A DNA stretch of 26,877 nucleotides from positions 1 to 26,877 of the forward strand of contig NZ_JBQCEE010000424.1 of NCBI RefSeq assembly GCF_051960575.1, written 5' to 3'. Source of the stretch: JBQCEE01 sp051960575 (lineage in GTDB: Bacteria; Actinomycetota; Actinomycetes; Mycobacteriales; Jatrophihabitantaceae). The position numbers and the translations under genes were made by a program. The notes under the pieces were generated by a model, which was not told the DNA's origin, searched no databases, and was given only the letters and a program-made list of their open reading frames with translations. Below, piece by piece: positions 23,623 to 26,877 of this stretch (within the stretch, counting starts at the first letter, position 1; each line of letters opens with the position of its first letter).

Positions 23623-24273
23623 TCAGTCGAGCGTCCGCAACGTCTGTTGCAACGCTGCGGCGTCGGCGACGATCCCGACCGGCGCCGCCGCCTCGAGCTC
23701 GCCCTCGAGCGCGTACCCCCATCGCACCCCGACACAACGGATGTGGTGGGCCCGCGCGCCTTCGACGTCGTGCGATCGATCGCCGACCATCACGACGTCG
23801 TCGGGCTCGGGGTGGCCGAGTCGTCGGAGCACCTCGGCGATGACGTCGGCCTTGGTGCGCCGGGTGCCGTGCAGGTCGTCGCCTCCCACGGTCTCGAAGA
23901 ACGGGGCGTAGCCGAGCCGCTCGACGATCGGCACCGCGTAGTGCTCGGGCTTGCTCGTCGCGACGGCCACGCGCACCCCGTCGGCGTGCAGCGCACGCAG
24001 CAGCGTGCCGACGCCCGGGTACGGCGAGGTGTCGTACATGGCCCCCGCGGCGTAGTGCTCGCGGTAGGTGCCGATGACCGCCATGACGTCGACGTCGCCG
24101 AGCAGCGGCGGCAGCGACTCGTAGAACGGCGGGCCGAGCAGCGCCCGCTCGGTCGTGGCGTCGAGCGGCGGCAGGCCGTGCGTGGCGAAGGCGTGCCGCA
24201 GCGACGCCAGGATGCCGGGCGCCGAGTCGCTCAGCGTGCCGTCGAGATCGAACAGGACGACGGGCGGGGTCAC
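23623..24273 (-). CDS. HAD hydrolase, phosphoglycolate phosphatase-like
   Basis: 216 residues. HAD motifs: D9 and D11 in LFDLDGTLSDS, Thr/Ser in VAVATSKPEH (motif 2), Lys of TRRTKADV (motif 3) and GDRSHDVEGA (motif 4). The helical cap between residues 15 and 80 is of C1 type, as in Gph or PpaX. It is probably a small-molecule phosphatase, substrate not decided. The start is GTG 24273, overlapping the TGA of the enoyl-CoA hydratase gene (GTGA), so translation is coupled. Confidence 0.88.
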   Translation of the reverse strand: MTPPVVLFDLDGTLSDSAPGILASLRHAFATHGLPPLDATTERALLGPPFYESLPPLLGDVDVMAVIGTYREHYAAGAMYDTSPYPGVGTLLRALHADGVRVAVATSKPEHYAVPIVERLGYAPFFETVGGDDLHGTRRTKADVIAEVLRRLGHPEPDDVVMVGDRSHDVEGARAHHIRCVGVRWGYALEGELEAAAPVGIVADAAALQQTLRTLD

Positions 24274-25085
24274 TCCCCCGACGCACCCGGGACGCCGGTG
24301 AACACGGCCTTGCCGGGGCCGTTCTGGACGAAGGAGGTGAGCCCGATCTCGCGGTCGCGGGTGGCGAACAGCGAGCCGAACAGGTGCGACTCGAGCTTGA
24401 GGCCGGTCGCGAGATCACCGTCGAGGCCCTGGTCGATGGCGGCCTTCGCGGCGCGCAGCGCGAGGGCGGGCAGCGTGGTGAACTTCGCCGCCGTGGCGAG
24501 CGCGGCGCTGTAGGTCTCGGCCGCCGGCACCACCGCGTCGACCAGCCCGATCTCGAGCGCCTCCTGGGCGTCGACGAACCGCCCGGTGTAGATGAGATCC
24601 TTGGCCTTCGCCGGCCCGATGAGCCGCGGGAGCCGCTGCGAGCCACCCATGCCCGGGATGATGCCGAGCAGGATCTCGGGCTGGCCCCACTTGGCGGTGT
24701 CGGCGCTGATCCGGAAGTCGGCGGTCAGCGCGACCTCGCAACCGCCGCCGAGCGCGTAGCCCGTCACCGCGGCGATCACCGGCTTGGGGATGGCGGCGAG
24801 GGCGTTCACCGAGAGCATGAGCCGCGGCACGCCCTTCAGCGCGGCCTCGTAGTCGAGCTGCGCGAACTCCTTGACGTCGGCGCCGGCCGCGAAGACCTTC
24901 TCGCCGCCGTAGAGGACGACAGCCCGCACCGCGTCGTCGGCCGAGACCTGCTGCGCGGCCGCGAGCAGCTCGGCGTGCACCTCGGTGTTGATCGCGTTCA
25001 TCGGCGGGCGGTCCAGCCGGATCACGGCCACCGCGGCGGGGATCTCCCCCGTGCCGTCCCCGATCTCGACCCGTACCGACGCCAT
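24270..25085 (-). CDS. Enoyl-CoA hydratase
   Basis: 271 residues from ATG 25085 with GAGGAG 6 nt upstream. A crotonase that adds water to 2-enoyl-CoA in beta-oxidation. The oxyanion hole is formed by FAAGADVKEF (about 65-74) and GYALGGGCEVAL. Both catalytic glutamates are present, E117 and E137, with the same spacing of 20 as in the mammalian enzyme (E144, E164), so hydratase activity is likely. WGQPEILLGIIPGMGGSQRL is the family signature. It is the first gene before HAD. TAGTCT at 25115-25120 (minus) is a possible -10 with a leader of about 25 nt and includes the stop TAG of the broken gene upstream. Confidence 0.93.
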   Translation of the reverse strand: MASVRVEIGDGTGEIPAAVAVIRLDRPPMNAINTEVHAELLAAAQQVSADDAVRAVVLYGGEKVFAAGADVKEFAQLDYEAALKGVPRLMLSVNALAAIPKPVIAAVTGYALGGGCEVALTADFRISADTAKWGQPEILLGIIPGMGGSQRLPRLIGPAKAKDLIYTGRFVDAQEALEIGLVDAVVPAAETYSAALATAAKFTTLPALALRAAKAAIDQGLDGDLATGLKLESHLFGSLFATRDREIGLTSFVQNGPGKAVFTGVPGASGE

Positions 25086-25117
25086 CTTCGCTCCTCGCTG
25101 TCGACCTGATCGGCAGA

Positions 25118-26045
25118 CTACGGCCTCTCTCCCGGCGGTCCTGGCACGGGCGGTCGCGCACCTGGACGCCACTCCCCGTCGACCTCGCGCCACAGGACGG
25201 GCGGTCCGGCGACGGTCAGCACGTCGGTGAGCCAGGCGGTCTCGTCCGGTGACCAGCCGGCGAGCAGCGTCGAGCCGCCGCGCACCGGCAGCGGCCGGTC
25301 GGCGGTCGTCAGATACCCGGCGACGGTCAGGTGGATCGCGTCCCAGTCGGCCGCGACGGCGGCGTAGTCGGGGATCAGCCAGGGCCCGGCGCGGCCCGTG
25401 CGGCGATTCCAGTCGAAGCGGCGGCTGCCCGTGACGTCGAGCGGATGGCGGTCGACGAGCGCCGTCCAGTCGGCCGGCGAGTCGATCTCGAGCACGCGGG
25501 CCGACGGCGCGGCGACCACGGGCCACAGCCTGGCGAACTCCCAGCCGGGCCAGTCCTCGACGAGCACGAGGCCGATGGGCCCGCCTTCGACAGCCAGGCC
25601 GGTCGTGCGGGGGCCGATACCGATCGGCGCCGACCACCAGATGCCGCTGACGGGGATGGCGCCCTCGGCGAACTCCGGACGCCGCGCCAGCCGCGCCGCC
25701 CGCGCGAGCTCGTCCGCCCGCCACTCGCGCAGCCGCGCACCCGTCGCCGCGGGCGGCCCGTCCGCCGGCTCGCGGCCGCGGAAGACGCCGTCCGTCCACT
25801 GCTGCCCGCGGACCGCCAACGCCGACCACGACGCCGCCTCCGGGCGCCCGAGCAGTGACCGAGCGGTCGGCCGGAGGTGATCGGCGGCACCTGCGGCGGC
25901 GAGGGCGGTGTCGGTCTCGTCCGGTGGCTGCAGTACATGGCGTGGAAGACGGCCTGGTCGAGTGACTCGATCAGCGACAGACCGTGCGCCAACTCGTGCA
26001 CGAGCCGTCGCCCGCGGGGCCGGACAGCAGGTCGTCGACATCCAC
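25118..26045 (-). pseudogene. Conserved unknown gene with two frameshifts
   Basis: Three frames must be joined. Frame A from GTG 26045 gives VDVDDLLSGPAG; frame B (about 26010-25925) gives RRLVHELAHGLSLIESLDQA and on to HAMYCSH; frame C (25924 to the TAG at 25118-25120) gives DETDTALAAAGAADHL and the remaining 260 residues, with SGIWWSAPIGIGP, VLVEDWPGWEFARLWPV and WSPDETAWLTDVL. Frame B uses almost only G/C third bases, whereas frame C over the same stretch does not. Each shift is explained by one missing base in a short run, near 26011-26013 and 25921-25924. The 928-nt span plus two is exactly 310 codons, i.e. a 309-residue protein. GACGAT lies 6 nt before the GTG. It may be a pseudogene or a sequencing error. 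Function unknown. Confidence 0.75.
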
Positions 26046-26100
26046 CGCCTCATCGTCCCGGCGTCGTCCACCGCCGAATCGGGGCCGGCAAGGGGCACGG

Positions 26101-26877
<777 letters not shown>

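Noticed and set aside
25118..26098. Single uninterrupted gene in frame C starting near 26050-26098
   Set aside because: The first 60 residues of that frame have poor third-position GC and Arg-rich, shadow-like composition, while the other two frames over the same bases look coding.

Overview
The window is gene-dense, very GC-rich DNA with strong G/C preference at third codon positions. It looks like the chromosome of an actinomycete (Actinomycetota). The order cyclolytic-free core of the window, i.e. PQQ-type lipoprotein, gatB-gatA-gatC, divergent ACT-domain gene, ligA, short methionine-synthase-like gene, mnmA, cysteine desulfurase, etfA, etfB, matches from memory the Mycobacterium tuberculosis block running from Rv3006 (lppZ) to Rv3029c (fixA). 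The order or genus cannot be fixed from the sequence alone. No tRNA, rRNA, CRISPR array, insertion sequence or phage gene was seen.

Layout. 1-3762: the 3' part of an LppZ-like secreted beta-propeller, a second secreted/anchored propeller-like protein, a stand-alone FEN-type 5'-3' exonuclease and a small DUF4126-like membrane protein. 3851-7139: the gatCAB operon (minus strand, stop/start overlaps), which makes Gln-tRNA and/or Asn-tRNA by transamidation. 7237-9639: ACT-domain protein, SDR oxidoreductase and PAP2 phosphatase. 9759-15167: ligA, then the operon cysteine desulfurase > mnmA > methionine-synthase-like; the desulfurase and MnmA are the sulfur donor and the thiolase of tRNA 2-thiouridine synthesis. 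15196-18437: an MFS exporter and the etfB-etfA operon (electron-transfer flavoprotein). 18438-18765: the only long non-coding gap, with a palindromic operator candidate on the etfB side and a good promoter for the divergent NERD-like gene. 18766-20831: NERD-like protein and a RipA-like NlpC/P60 cell-wall endopeptidase. 20824-23576: aldo/keto reductase, divergent SDR, and two small uncharacterised membrane proteins. 23623-26877: HAD phosphatase and enoyl-CoA hydratase (coupled), a conserved unknown gene broken by two frameshifts, and an ABC ATPase that runs off the right edge.

The most notable signals are not the genes themselves. They are (i) two copies of a long, nearly identical palindrome placed at gene ends (1131-1180, 3794-3847); (ii) a recurring TANNNT box 6-8 nt before start codons at six genes, pointing to leaderless transcription; (iii) a 13-bp tandem repeat in the MFS promoter; (iv) a TACTCGCGAGTA palindrome before etfB; and (v) a gene at 25118-26045 whose reading frame must shift twice. 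I found no clear new multi-gene defence or biosynthetic system; this is mostly a conserved housekeeping region.
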